This document shows positions 1-10,432 of a stretch of DNA of 64,000 bases, one piece after another (the stretch's first letter is position 1; every line of letters begins with the position of its first letter). The notes below the pieces were generated by a model, which saw nothing but the letters and a program-made list of their open reading frames with translations, was not told the origin of the DNA and did no database searches. The DNA lies in assembly GCA_046349255.1 (NCBI GenBank), contig JAXMCR010000002.1, forward strand, positions 1,054,001-1,118,000. The letters run 5' to 3'. A program made the position numbers and the translations under genes. Origin of the DNA: DAIODI01 sp046349255 (GTDB lineage Bacteria > Pseudomonadota > Alphaproteobacteria > Rhizobiales > Aestuariivirgaceae).

Positions 1-172
1 CGCGAAAGACATGGTGGAACGGATAGTCGACGCCGACGCGCGCGACCCAGCGTCCCTTCGCGTCCGTCACCGCAAAACTTTCGTTGCTGACGCCGCCGCT
101 CAGGCGTTCGAGTTTTGGCGTCCCCGACCAGCAGGGAAGATGGCGCACCTTGTCTTCGGTCGTGCTCGACAT
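1..172 (-). CDS. Choline kinase / phosphotransferase family protein (5' end only)
   Basis: Only the first 57 codons are in the window; the gene runs off the left edge. The frame opens with ATG at 172, six bases after the purH stop. Residues 24-48 carry LSGGVSNESFAV followed by VARVG, the glycine-rich loop and first beta strands of the choline/ethanolamine kinase (LicA-like) and aminoglycoside phosphotransferase fold. Such enzymes phosphorylate choline, thiamine or similar small alcohols with ATP in the cytoplasm. The substrate cannot be told from this fragment. Family call moderately sure, function open. Confidence 0.65.
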   Translation of the reverse strand, partial: MSSTTEDKVRHLPCWSGTPKLERLSGGVSNESFAVTDAKGRWVARVGVDYPFHHVFR

Positions 173-178
173 GGATCC

Positions 179-1750
179 TCAGTGCAGGAAGTGGCGAAGG
201 CCGGTGAACACCATCGCGACGCCGAGATCGTTCGCGGCGGCGATGACCTCCTCGTCGCGCATCGATCCCCCCGGCTGGATGACCGCCGTCGCGCCGGCGC
301 CGACGACCTCGCGCAGGCCGTCCGCGAACGGAAAGAACGCATCGGAGGCGGCGACGATGTCGCCGTGCTTTGCGCCCACGCGGTCGAGCGTCTCGCGCGC
401 CTTCTGCGCGGCAATGCGAGTCGAATCGACGCGCGACATCTGTCCGGCGCCGATGCCGAGCGTCGCGCCGCCCGCCGCCAGCACGATCGCGTTCGACTTC
501 ACGTGCTTGGCAACCTTCATCGCGAACAGCATGTCGGCGCGCTGCTCCGGCGTCGGCGACCGCATCGTGACCACCTTGAGTTCGTCGGCCGTCGCCATCG
601 CCGCGTCGGGATCCTGCACGAGGAAGCCGCCGGACACGGTGCGCACCGCCATGCCGGCGTCGTCATCGCCCGGCGATGCGATCAGGAGACGGATGTTCGG
701 CTTCCGGGCGAAGAGCGCGAGTGCGGCATCGTCCGCAGCGGGCGCGATCACGACCTCGGTGAAGATGTCCAGTATCGCCTGCGCCACGTCTTCCGTGAGC
801 GGACGATTGAGCGCGACGATGCCGCCGAAGGCGCTGGTCGGATCGCATGCGAAGGCCTTCGCGTAAGCCTCCTTCAGCGTCGCCGCCACCGCGACGCCGC
901 ACGGGTTCGCATGCTTCACGATCACGCACGCCGCGCGTTCGTCGCGGGCGAATTCCCCCACGCACCGGAACGCGGCGTCGGCGTCGTTGATGTTGTTGTA
1001 GGAAAGCTCCTTGCCCTGCACCTGGCGTGCGCCGGCAAGTCCGCCACCGCCCGCGCCGAGGCGATAGAAGCTCGCCTGCTGGTGCGGGTTCTCGCCGTAG
1101 CGCAGCGCCTGGACGAGCGTGCCGCCGAGCGCGCGCCACTTCGGGGCCGGCGCATCCGTCTCCTGCGACAGAAGCCAGTTGCTCACGGCGGCATCGTACG
1201 CGGCCGTACGGCAGAACGCTTCGGTCGCAAAGCGCCGCCGCAGGTCGTCGGACACGCAGCCGTCGTTTCCCTGAAGCTCGGTCAGGAGGTCGCCGTACTG
1301 CGAGGGATCGACCACGACGACCACGTCGCGGAAGTTCTTCGCTGCGGCGCGGATCATCGCGGGGCCGCCGATATCGATGTTCTCGACGATCTCGTCGAAC
1401 GGCTTTCCCGCCTGAACCGTCGCCTCGAACGGGTAGAGGTTCACCACCACGAGGTCGATGGTGCCGATGCCGCGCGCTGAGAGCGTGCGCATGTGCTCCT
1501 CGTCGTCGCGCCGCGCGAGGATCCCTCCGTGCACGTTCGGATGCAGCGTCTTCACCCGCCCGTCGAGAATCTCGGGAAAACCCGTGACGGAGGAGACATC
1601 GGTGATCGCGATGCCGGCCTCGGCGAGCCGGGCCGCCGTGCCGCCGGTGGCGATGATCGCGATCTTCAGCTTTTCGAGATCGCGCGCGAGGTCGAGCAGA
1701 CACGCCTTGTCCGACACCGAAATGAGCGCGCGCCTGATGCGACCTGCCAT
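179..1750 (-). CDS. purH: Bifunctional AICAR transformylase / IMP cyclohydrolase PurH
   Basis: Catalyses the last two steps of IMP synthesis: formylation of AICAR with 10-formyl-THF, then ring closure. The product begins MAGRIRRALISVSDK, the usual N-terminus of the cyclohydrolase (MGS-like) domain, and continues with the ATGGTAARL loop and LHPNVHGGILARR. The C-terminal transformylase domain contains the KHANPCG motif near residue 270 and ends GVAMVFTGLRHFLH. The start at 1750 gives 523 residues, close to the family's 520-530. It has a GGGGAG ribosome site eight bases upstream; an upstream in-frame ATG at 1783 would add 11 residues and is less likely. Downstream of a heparinase-like gene and rsmB on the same strand, a recurrent alphaproteobacterial order. 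Confidence 0.97.
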   Translation of the reverse strand: MAGRIRRALISVSDKACLLDLARDLEKLKIAIIATGGTAARLAEAGIAITDVSSVTGFPEILDGRVKTLHPNVHGGILARRDDEEHMRTLSARGIGTIDLVVVNLYPFEATVQAGKPFDEIVENIDIGGPAMIRAAAKNFRDVVVVVDPSQYGDLLTELQGNDGCVSDDLRRRFATEAFCRTAAYDAAVSNWLLSQETDAPAPKWRALGGTLVQALRYGENPHQQASFYRLGAGGGGLAGARQVQGKELSYNNINDADAAFRCVGEFARDERAACVIVKHANPCGVAVAATLKEAYAKAFACDPTSAFGGIVALNRPLTEDVAQAILDIFTEVVIAPAADDAALALFARKPNIRLLIASPGDDDAGMAVRTVSGGFLVQDPDAAMATADELKVVTMRSPTPEQRADMLFAMKVAKHVKSNAIVLAAGGATLGIGAGQMSRVDSTRIAAQKARETLDRVGAKHGDIVAASDAFFPFADGLREVVGAGATAVIQPGGSMRDEEVIAAANDLGVAMVFTGLRHFLH

Positions 1751-1804
1751 GAAGCCTCTCCCCGCCTGGGCGGCTTCCTTCATAGCGGCTGGACGCGCGG
1801 TCTT

Positions 1805-3523
1805 CTAGGTCGTCTCGGGCGGCAGTTCGAGGAGCTTCCTGAAACTCCAGGTTACGCGCTCGGTGTCGCCGATGCGGCCGCGAATCACGATCTGGCCGGT
1901 GCGCTGCGGCGCCGGGTGGTCGGCAAGCGACACGCTTTCCTCGATGGAAAGCTGGCCGCCCCGGCAGCGGAACAGCCAGTCGCCGGCGCTGCCGTGCAAT
2001 CGCAGGCCGGACTGGCTTTCGTCCTCCGAAAGCCGGACGGAGGGGTGCAGATGGAACCGGATCGCGAATTCCGGTCGCTGGACGTCGCCATCACGGCAGC
2101 GGAACCGGTCTTCGCCGCGCAGGTCCGCGCCGCCCGCCGACAGGAACAGGCGTCGCTCGTGCCAGCAGCCGAAGCGACCCGCGTAGCCGTCGTGAACGGT
2201 CGAGATCATCGAACCGAGCGGGCTGTCGTCGAGCTCCGTGCGGCAATCGGTGAGGCCAAGGTAGGCGGGGGATCCCAGCAGCCGCGCGAGCAGTGCGGGC
2301 TGTACGGCGACGGCCGCGGAGGCTGCGCCGATCTCCGCCGTGCTGTGGGCTGCCGTCAGGCGTGCAGCAGAAGCCCACGGCGACGTCGGATCGGCCGGAG
2401 CGCCACAGTTCACGACGAGGCGCTGCAAGCCGTCGGACAGTTCGAACGCCCCTGGCGCCGGGGCGGCCATGACGTTCCACCCCGCGGGCGGGGGAAGTCC
2501 CGTGTCGGCGATCAGGCACGTGTCGCCCGCCGCCAGTCGGCTGTAGCCCGAATAGGGCGCGCGCGCCGGGATCCGGCTGGAGGTTTCCCCTGCTGCATCA
2601 AGCACGATGCGCAGGAGGGCGGGAGTGTGATCGCAGACCCCGTTGAAGGTCGCCAGTCCGCCGTCACCATGCTGGAGATAGCGCAGCATCGACAGCATGC
2701 GGTCGAGCGTCCCGAAGATCGGCCGCGGCAGTTCGAGGCGCAGGTGTTCCGCGGCGAGCCGGACGAGGAGCAGGTCGCACGCGCGGGCGAGCAGCGTCTG
2801 CGGCGAGCGCGACAGATGCCCGCCGTCGGGAAGGATCTGCTGGTCGAGCTCGCGCTCGAGGAGAGCGAAGGCTGCCGCGCGTTCGCTTTCGAAGCCCTTG
2901 AGCGCCAGTGCAGCGAGGCACAGGACCGTCGCACTCTGGAGGCGCTCTTCCGGCCGGGCAAATCCCTGCACCGTTGCCGACAACGAGCGAGCCTGCCGCC
3001 CGAGGCTCCCGAGAAACTCCCGTTCGAAGTCCGGTCCTGCGTTCTGCAGCAGGAACGGCCCGTTCACGATCCACGCGCAAAGACGCGCGGCACGGATGGC
3101 CGGTTTGGCTCCGGCAGGAAGCCGTTCGCCCGGCTGGGCGATCCAGTCCTTGACGGTCGCGCGTGCATGCACGCGGTAGAGCTCGCCGCGCGCACTCCCG
3201 AAGTGGCGCAGCCATGCAAATCCGTGCAACGCGTCGAGCCACGGTTCGGGCGCGCCCCTCAGGGCGAACGGCCCTTCCGGACCGCACGTGATGGTCGAGC
3301 CGCCGAGCGGGTAGTGCCCCTGGTAGAACTCGGCCGCAAGACCGGGGTCGGCCGGCAGCGGCAACGCCGGGACGGCGCGCAGACCCGCAGGAACCTGCGC
3401 GCGCGTGGCAGCGTAGAGTCGCGTGGGGGCGGTGCGGGCGAGCGCGCCGAGGCGCCGCGCGGAGCGTTCGAGAACGCTTCGCACCAGCAACGATCCGACA
3501 TCTGAAAACGACGCGCTTGCCAC
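1805..3523 (-). CDS. Heparinase II/III family protein
   Basis: A 572-residue protein with the alpha/alpha-toroid N-terminal half and beta-sandwich C-terminal half typical of alphaproteobacterial heparinase II/III-like proteins found between rsmB and purH. Recognisable parts include the middle LQHGDGGLATFNG, the following SGYSRLAAG, the HDGYAGRFGCWHERRLFLS stretch and the late FAIRFHLHPSV. Members are polysaccharide-lyase relatives, but the substrate of this subfamily is not established. The start is GTG at 3523; no better ATG is seen. It ends 54 bases before the purH start and probably shares a transcript with rsmB and purH. No clear signal peptide is visible, so cellular location is uncertain. 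Confidence 0.85.
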   Translation of the reverse strand: MASASFSDVGSLLVRSVLERSARRLGALARTAPTRLYAATRAQVPAGLRAVPALPLPADPGLAAEFYQGHYPLGGSTITCGPEGPFALRGAPEPWLDALHGFAWLRHFGSARGELYRVHARATVKDWIAQPGERLPAGAKPAIRAARLCAWIVNGPFLLQNAGPDFEREFLGSLGRQARSLSATVQGFARPEERLQSATVLCLAALALKGFESERAAAFALLERELDQQILPDGGHLSRSPQTLLARACDLLLVRLAAEHLRLELPRPIFGTLDRMLSMLRYLQHGDGGLATFNGVCDHTPALLRIVLDAAGETSSRIPARAPYSGYSRLAAGDTCLIADTGLPPPAGWNVMAAPAPGAFELSDGLQRLVVNCGAPADPTSPWASAARLTAAHSTAEIGAASAAVAVQPALLARLLGSPAYLGLTDCRTELDDSPLGSMISTVHDGYAGRFGCWHERRLFLSAGGADLRGEDRFRCRDGDVQRPEFAIRFHLHPSVRLSEDESQSGLRLHGSAGDWLFRCRGGQLSIEESVSLADHPAPQRTGQIVIRGRIGDTERVTWSFRKLLELPPETT

Positions 3524-3583
3524 GCCTGCTACCTGAGCGACCTGATTCGCCGCTATATGGCAGCCCGGGTCGTTAACGATTGG

Positions 3584-4852
3584 CTAACGATGTTTGCGGG
3601 CGAGGCGGGCGGCGAAGAAGCCGTCCATGCCGAAGCAGGGGAGCGTCCGCAGGAAGCCTTCCGGCGTGACGAGGGTCTCGTGCCCGGCGACGTCGGCAAC
3701 CGTCACGGGGTCCAGCGTGAACTCGGGGTGGGCTGCAAGGAACGGGGCGATCTGGCGTTCCCCTTCCTCCGGCTCGAGCGAACAGGTGCAGTAGACGAGC
3801 GTGCCGCCGTCGGCCACGGCCTGCGCTGCACGGTCGAGCAGCCTCGCCTGAAGGGCCGCAAGCTTCTCGACGTCGGCCGGCTGGCGCAGCCACGGAATGT
3901 CCGGGTTGCGGCGGACGGTTCCTGTCGCGGTGCAGGGCGCATCGAGGAGGACGGCATCGAACTTTTCGGTGCCCGTCCACTCGAGGAAATCCGCTGCAAC
4001 CACCGTTACCTCAAGCTTCAGCCTGGCGAGATTTTCGCGCAGGACGTCAAGGCGCTGCAGCGACCGGTCGATCGCGGTCACGGCGGCGCCCCGCGCGGCG
4101 AGCTGTGCAGTCTTGCCACCCGGCGCAGCGCAAACGTCGAGCGCAGTCACCGGGGCTTTGCGGAACAGCGTCGCCGGAAGGGCGGCCGCCTGATCCTGAA
4201 CCCACCAGGTGCCGTCCGCGTATTCGGGCAGCGCCTCGATCATGCCCTTCGTTTCGGCGATCCTGATGGTGCCGTTCCAGAGGCGCTCACCGCCGAGGAC
4301 GGTCGCGAGACGGTCGGCGTCGGCCTTGGCGGTGATGTCGAGCGAAGGCTCGCTCCGATGTGCCGCTGCAATCGCTGCCGCACGATCGTCGCCGTAGGCC
4401 ACCCTCCAGCGATCGAACAGCCACGCAGGCGTGTCGATGCCGGGGTCGGCCTCGGCCCCGATACCCCCGGCGTTCGCCACTTTCCGGAGCACGGCGTTGA
4501 CCAGGCCGGCGAAATGCCGGGCGCCGGGGTCGGCGCGGGCGATTTCCACGGCCGTGTTGATGGCGGCGTAGGGGGCAACGCCGAGACAGGCGAGCTGCGC
4601 CGTGGCGGTGCGCAGGAGGTCGCGAGCACGCCCCGAGCGTGCGGGCAGCGGCTTGTCGAGGAAGCGCGACAGCAGCGCGTCGATCTCGCCCAGACGGCGC
4701 AAGGTGGTGGTGGTGATCGAGTAGGCGAAGCCGCGGTCGGCCGGCGTTAGCGATGCAGGCGGCGCGAACGCGCGGCCGAGATCGATGCGCTTGCCGAGAA
4801 CGGCGGCGACGGCGTCGACGGCGACGCGGCGCGCGTCGAGACCGGCGCTCAC
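3584..4852 (-). CDS. rsmB: 16S rRNA (cytosine-C5) methyltransferase RsmB/Sun family
   Basis: Methylates C967-type cytosine of 16S rRNA using S-adenosylmethionine. The N-terminal third is a NusB-like RNA-binding helix bundle; the C-terminal half has the SAM site ALDVCAAPGGKTAQLA, the motif IV catalytic cysteine in LLDAPCTATGTVRRNPDIPW and the motif VI cysteine in VYCTCSLEPEE. The GTG start at 4852 overlaps the htpX stop (GTGA, four bases), giving 422 residues, the normal size. The frame stays open further upstream but there it is the antisense of htpX. Translational coupling to htpX is likely. Confidence 0.95.
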   Translation of the reverse strand: MSAGLDARRVAVDAVAAVLGKRIDLGRAFAPPASLTPADRGFAYSITTTTLRRLGEIDALLSRFLDKPLPARSGRARDLLRTATAQLACLGVAPYAAINTAVEIARADPGARHFAGLVNAVLRKVANAGGIGAEADPGIDTPAWLFDRWRVAYGDDRAAAIAAAHRSEPSLDITAKADADRLATVLGGERLWNGTIRIAETKGMIEALPEYADGTWWVQDQAAALPATLFRKAPVTALDVCAAPGGKTAQLAARGAAVTAIDRSLQRLDVLRENLARLKLEVTVVAADFLEWTGTEKFDAVLLDAPCTATGTVRRNPDIPWLRQPADVEKLAALQARLLDRAAQAVADGGTLVYCTCSLEPEEGERQIAPFLAAHPEFTLDPVTVADVAGHETLVTPEGFLRTLPCFGMDGFFAARLARKHR

Positions 4853-5739
4853 CCCCACGGTCCGCGGTGGCCCGCGGGCTCCGGCGCCTGCGCCAGCGTT
4901 TCGCCGGCCATCGCCTCGAGCGCGCGCACGCGGTTCTCGGTGTTGGGGTGCGTCGAGAACAGGTTGTCCATCCGCATGCCGCTCAACGGGTTGACGATGA
5001 ACATGTGCGCGGTCGCCGGGTTCGCTTCCGCCGGCCGGTTCTCGATGTGGTGCGCCGCCGTCGAGATGCGCTCGAGCGCCGAGGCGAGCCACAGCGGGTT
5101 GCCGCAGATTTCGGCGCCGCCGCGGTCGGCCGCGTACTCACGGGTGCGCGAGATCGCCATCTGCACGAGCATGGCGGCGATCGGCGCGAGCACGATCATC
5201 GCGATCGTCGCGATCGGCCCCATGCCGTTGTTGTCGCGTCGGCCGGCGCCCATCCACATGGCCATGTTGGCGAGGCTCCCAATGGCGCCGGCAATCGTCG
5301 CCGTCATCGTCATGATGAGCGTGTCGCGATGCTTCACGTGTGCGAGCTCGTGCGCGATGACGCCTGCCACTTCCTCGCGGGAGAGCTGGTCGAGCAGGCC
5401 GGTCGTGGCGGCGACGGCTGCGTTCTCCGGATTGCGGCCCGTCGCGAACGCGTTCGGCTGCGGGTTCTGCATCAGGTAGACCTTCGGCATCGGCAGGCCG
5501 GCCCGCTGCGCGAGCGTCTCGACCATCTCGTAGAACTCGGGCGCCGTCTGCCGGTCGACCTCCTGGGCGCCGTACATGGAGAGCACCATCCGGTCGGAGT
5601 TCCAGTAGGCGAAGAAGTTGCTGGCGAGCGCCAGCGCGAACGCGATGACCATGCCGGTCTGGCCGCCGATGGCGTAGCCGACCACCATGAACAGCGCGGT
5701 GAGCGCGGCAAGGAGGAGGGCGGTACGGGCGTAGTTCAT
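4849..5739 (-). CDS. htpX: Membrane zinc metalloprotease HtpX
   Basis: Inner-membrane M48 peptidase that degrades misfolded membrane proteins. It has two N-terminal transmembrane helices (about residues 7-25 and 31-50), the zinc-binding HELAH motif around residue 130 in GVIAHELAHVKHRDT, two further hydrophobic segments near 145-165 and 175-195, and the downstream EYAADRGGAEI supplying the third zinc ligand. Length 296 matches the family (about 290). First gene of the minus-strand run htpX-rsmB-heparinase-purH; it is divergent from the SDHAF4-like gene, so a promoter should lie in 5740-5821. Confidence 0.96.
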   Translation of the reverse strand: MNYARTALLLAALTALFMVVGYAIGGQTGMVIAFALALASNFFAYWNSDRMVLSMYGAQEVDRQTAPEFYEMVETLAQRAGLPMPKVYLMQNPQPNAFATGRNPENAAVAATTGLLDQLSREEVAGVIAHELAHVKHRDTLIMTMTATIAGAIGSLANMAMWMGAGRRDNNGMGPIATIAMIVLAPIAAMLVQMAISRTREYAADRGGAEICGNPLWLASALERISTAAHHIENRPAEANPATAHMFIVNPLSGMRMDNLFSTHPNTENRVRALEAMAGETLAQAPEPAGHRGPWG

Positions 5740-5821
5740 GGCAGGTCCTTGACGGGTTGGTTCGGCCCGAACGGGCCGCTATATGATGGGTTGGCAACCG
5801 TTGCGCTACAAGCACCCCGAG

Positions 5822-6001
5822 ATGACGCAAGAAAAACGCGAGATTTCCGATGCCGCCCGCCGCGCCCTGGCAGAAGCCGAGGAACGCCGCCGGACGGCCA
5901 GGGCCGCTGAACCGGCCGCTAAGGAAATCAACGGTCCGAAGGGGCCCGAACCCACGCGCTACGGCGACTGGGAGAAGAAGGGCATCGTTTCCGACTTCTG
6001 A
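5822..6001 (+). CDS. DUF1674 / SDHAF4-like succinate dehydrogenase assembly factor
   Basis: A 59-residue protein ending NGPKGPEPTRYGDWEKKGIVSDF-like, the diagnostic C-terminus of DUF1674, the bacterial counterpart of mitochondrial SDHAF4. The eukaryotic protein protects flavinylated SdhA and promotes its joining to SdhB; the same role is presumed here. The N-terminal part is charged and probably disordered. ATG at 5822 is chosen because conserved family members begin close to here; an in-frame ATG at 5783 would add 13 atypical residues. Followed by argG on the same strand. Confidence 0.85.
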   Translation: MTQEKREISDAARRALAEAEERRRTARAAEPAAKEINGPKGPEPTRYGDWEKKGIVSDF

Positions 6002-6075
6002 ACGGCTTGCCGAACCCGGAACCCGGATTGTAAAGCTCACGCGCTTTTCACATTCCCGGGAAGGGTTCTCCGTTC

Positions 6076-7302
6076 ATGTCGAAGCGCGGCAGCGTCAAGA
6101 AGGTCGTCCTCGCCTATTCCGGCGGCCTCGATACCTCCATCATCCTGAAGTGGCTCCAGGAGACCTACGGCTGCGAAGTCGTGACGTTCACGGCCGACCT
6201 CGGCCAGGGCGAGGAACTGGAGCCGGCGCGCCGCAAGGCCGAGATGCTCGGCATCAAGGAGATCTTCATCGAGGACCTGCGCGAGGAATTCGTGCGGGAC
6301 TTCGTTTTCCCGATGTTCCGGGCCAACGCGCTCTACGAGGGCGTCTACCTGCTCGGCACCTCGATCGCCCGTCCGCTGATCGCCAAGCGCCTCGTCGAGA
6401 TCGCCCGCGATACCGGGGCCGATGCTGTGGCGCACGGCGCGACCGGTAAGGGCAACGACCAGGTCCGCTTCGAATTGACGGCGTATGCGCTCAACCCGGC
6501 GATCAAGATCATCGCGCCCTGGAGGGAGTGGACGTTCAAGTCGCGCACCGACCTCATCGACTTCGCCGAGAAGCACCAGATCCCGGTGCCGAAGGACAAG
6601 AAGGGCGAAGCGCCGTTCTCGGTCGACGCGAACCTCCTGCATTCCTCCTCCGAAGGAAAGGTGCTGGAGGACCCGTGGGAGGAGCCTCCGGCTTACGTCT
6701 TCCAGCGGACGGTCGCGCCCGAGGATGCGCCCGACAAGGCGACCTACGTCGAGATCGGGTTTGCCAAGGGCGACGCCGTGTCGATCGACGGCAAGGCGAT
6801 GAGCCCGGCGCAGCTTCTCGCGCACCTCAACGACCTGGGGCGCGTCAACGGTATCGGCCGCGTCGACCTCGTCGAGAACCGCTTCGTCGGCATGAAGTCG
6901 CGCGGGATCTACGAGACGCCCGGCGGCACGATCCTCTACACGGCGCACCGGGCGATCGAATCGATCACGCTCGATCGCGAGGCGGCGCACTTGAAGGACA
7001 GCCTGATGCCGCGCTACGCGGAGCTCGTCTACTACGGCTTCTGGTTCTCGCCCGAGCGCGAGATGCTGCAGGCGCTCGTCGACAAGAGCCAGGACCGCGT
7101 GTCGGGCACGGTGCGGCTGAAACTTTACAAGGGCAACGTGATCGTCGTCGGCCGGAGCTCACCGAACTCGCTCTACTCGAACGAACTCGTGACGTTCGAG
7201 GACGACCGCGGCGCCTACGACCAGAAGGATGCGGAGGGCTTCATCCGACTCAATGCCCTAAGGCTCCGGACGCTCGCGGCCCGCCGGTCCTCGGTCGAGT
7301 GA
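6076..7302 (+). CDS. argG: Argininosuccinate synthase
   Basis: Joins citrulline and aspartate with ATP in arginine synthesis. The 408-residue product starts MSKRGSVKKVVLAYSGGLDTS, carrying the ATP-pyrophosphatase loop SGGLDTS at about 15-21, then TADLGQGEE, GATGKGNDQVRFE near 120 and ENRFVGMKSRGIYETPGG, all landmark sequences of the family. A GGGAAGGG ribosome site lies about ten bases upstream. The stop codon overlaps the GTG of the next gene (GTGA), suggesting co-translation. Confidence 0.97.
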   Translation: MSKRGSVKKVVLAYSGGLDTSIILKWLQETYGCEVVTFTADLGQGEELEPARRKAEMLGIKEIFIEDLREEFVRDFVFPMFRANALYEGVYLLGTSIARPLIAKRLVEIARDTGADAVAHGATGKGNDQVRFELTAYALNPAIKIIAPWREWTFKSRTDLIDFAEKHQIPVPKDKKGEAPFSVDANLLHSSSEGKVLEDPWEEPPAYVFQRTVAPEDAPDKATYVEIGFAKGDAVSIDGKAMSPAQLLAHLNDLGRVNGIGRVDLVENRFVGMKSRGIYETPGGTILYTAHRAIESITLDREAAHLKDSLMPRYAELVYYGFWFSPEREMLQALVDKSQDRVSGTVRLKLYKGNVIVVGRSSPNSLYSNELVTFEDDRGAYDQKDAEGFIRLNALRLRTLAARRSSVE

Positions 7303-7850
7303 CGCGCGAGCCCCCGGCGCACGTGCTGGCGTTCCTCGACGACCTCGAGACGCAGGCGACGGCGCACAAGGCGAATCGCTCGCTCAAGGCCCATCTCGTC
7401 GCGACGTGGCGCATCCTCGTGCAATGGGATGCGCCCGAGCCGGTCGCGCTGGCGGGCCTTCTGCACTCGATCTACGGGACAGAAGCCTTCGACGTGGCCA
7501 CCCTCCCGCCGACGCCTCGGAACCGGGCGCGTGTGCGCGCCCTCATCGGCGCCGAGGCGGAGGACGTCACGTACCGGTTCTGCGCGCTGCATCGCGACGA
7601 GTTTCTCCGGGCATCGGGCCAGTCGGAAATCAGCGATCGATTCGGACCCGAACCGTTACCGGTGAGTGCTGGCCAGGCGGCGGCGCTCGCCGAGATCCTG
7701 CTCGCCAACGAGGTCGACCTGGCAATGGCCAAGAAGGGGCCGGACCAGGCGAAAATCGTTGCGAAAGTCGCTCCCGTCTACCAGATGATCCGGGACCGCC
7801 TGCCGGTCCGGGTCCGTGCGCACGCCGTGGCGCTCGGGCTTCCGGCCTAG
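7299..7850 (+). CDS. DUF6817-like (HD-superfamily-like) protein
   Basis: A 183-residue protein whose GTG start overlaps the argG stop by four bases. Residues about 22-55 read LKAHLVATWRILVQWDAPEPVALAGLLHSIYGTEAF in outline, resembling the L.GHL..TY.LL..WG.PE...AGLFHSVYGT signature of DUF6817, whose His residues suggest an HD-domain-like metal site. It continues with a helical core (RVRALIGAEAEDVTYRFCALHR). No function is established. Overlap with argG suggests shared expression, not necessarily a shared pathway. The family call comes from motif memory and needs a profile search. Confidence 0.65.
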   Translation: MTREPPAHVLAFLDDLETQATAHKANRSLKAHLVATWRILVQWDAPEPVALAGLLHSIYGTEAFDVATLPPTPRNRARVRALIGAEAEDVTYRFCALHRDEFLRASGQSEISDRFGPEPLPVSAGQAAALAEILLANEVDLAMAKKGPDQAKIVAKVAPVYQMIRDRLPVRVRAHAVALGLPA

Positions 7851-7951
7851 GTCGACGGCAAACCTTCACAGTCGTGCTGCAGGAAAACCTGCGCCAAGGC
7901 GCTCCGGGCGTGCTATGTCGCGCCGCAACATCAGACGAGTTCGGACCTTTC

Positions 7952-9778
<1,827 letters not shown>

Positions 9779-9870
9779 ACCATAGGAACCCGAAGCGCCC
9801 AAGGTCGTACTTGCGCAAGCAGCGCCGGTTCCGACATGGTGTCGCGCAGTTTCAACAGGGAAGTGCCCGC

Positions 9871-10413
9871 ATGCGCATCGACGCGATTTCCATCGGCAAG
9901 GACCCGCCGCGCGAAGTGAACGTGATCGTCGAGGTCCCGGTCGGCGGCGAGCCGATCAAGTACGAGATGGACAAGGCGGCGGGCACGCTGATCGTCGACC
10001 GCTTTCTCTATACGTCGATGCGCTATCCCGGAAACTACGGCTTCATTCCGCACACGCTCTCCTCCGACGGCGACCCGATCGACGTGCTGGTGGCAAACCA
10101 GCGCGGCATCGTGCCGGGCGCCGTGATGGCCGTGCGCCCGATCGGCGTCCTCAAGATGGAAGACGAGGCCGGCGGCGACGAGAAGGTGATCGCCGTCCCG
10201 ACGACGCGACTCACGCGCCGTTACGAGAAGGTGCACTCCTACAAGGACCTTCCCGAGATCACGCTCGAGCAGATCCGGCACTTCTTCGAGCGCTACAAGG
10301 ACCTCGAGCCCGGCAAGTGGGTGAAGGTCATCGGCTGGGGCGACCAGGCCGAGGCGCACGACCTCATCAACGAGGCGATCAAGCGCTACAACGGCGACAA
10401 GGCGGCGGGCTGA
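9871..10413 (+). CDS. ppa: Inorganic pyrophosphatase (family I)
   Basis: Soluble Mg-dependent enzyme that hydrolyses pyrophosphate. The 180-residue product has the family I elements KYEMDK, YPGNYGFIP and the acidic DGDPIDVLV motif (about residues 66-74) supplying metal ligands, then KVIAVP and a late KWVKVIGWG. The ATG at 9871 follows an ACAGGGAAG stretch. Convergent with folD; only 19 bases separate the two stops. Confidence 0.97.
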   Translation: MRIDAISIGKDPPREVNVIVEVPVGGEPIKYEMDKAAGTLIVDRFLYTSMRYPGNYGFIPHTLSSDGDPIDVLVANQRGIVPGAVMAVRPIGVLKMEDEAGGDEKVIAVPTTRLTRRYEKVHSYKDLPEITLEQIRHFFERYKDLEPGKWVKVIGWGDQAEAHDLINEAIKRYNGDKAAG

Positions 10414-10432
10414 ACGCCCGCCGGCCGATCCT

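Noticed and set aside
11..1480. Long open frame on the plus strand opposite purH
   Set aside because: Arg/Ala/His-rich sequence with no domain; antisense shadow of a firmly identified gene in high-GC DNA. The same applies to the long frames opposite rsmB, typA, acs, fdhA and ecm.
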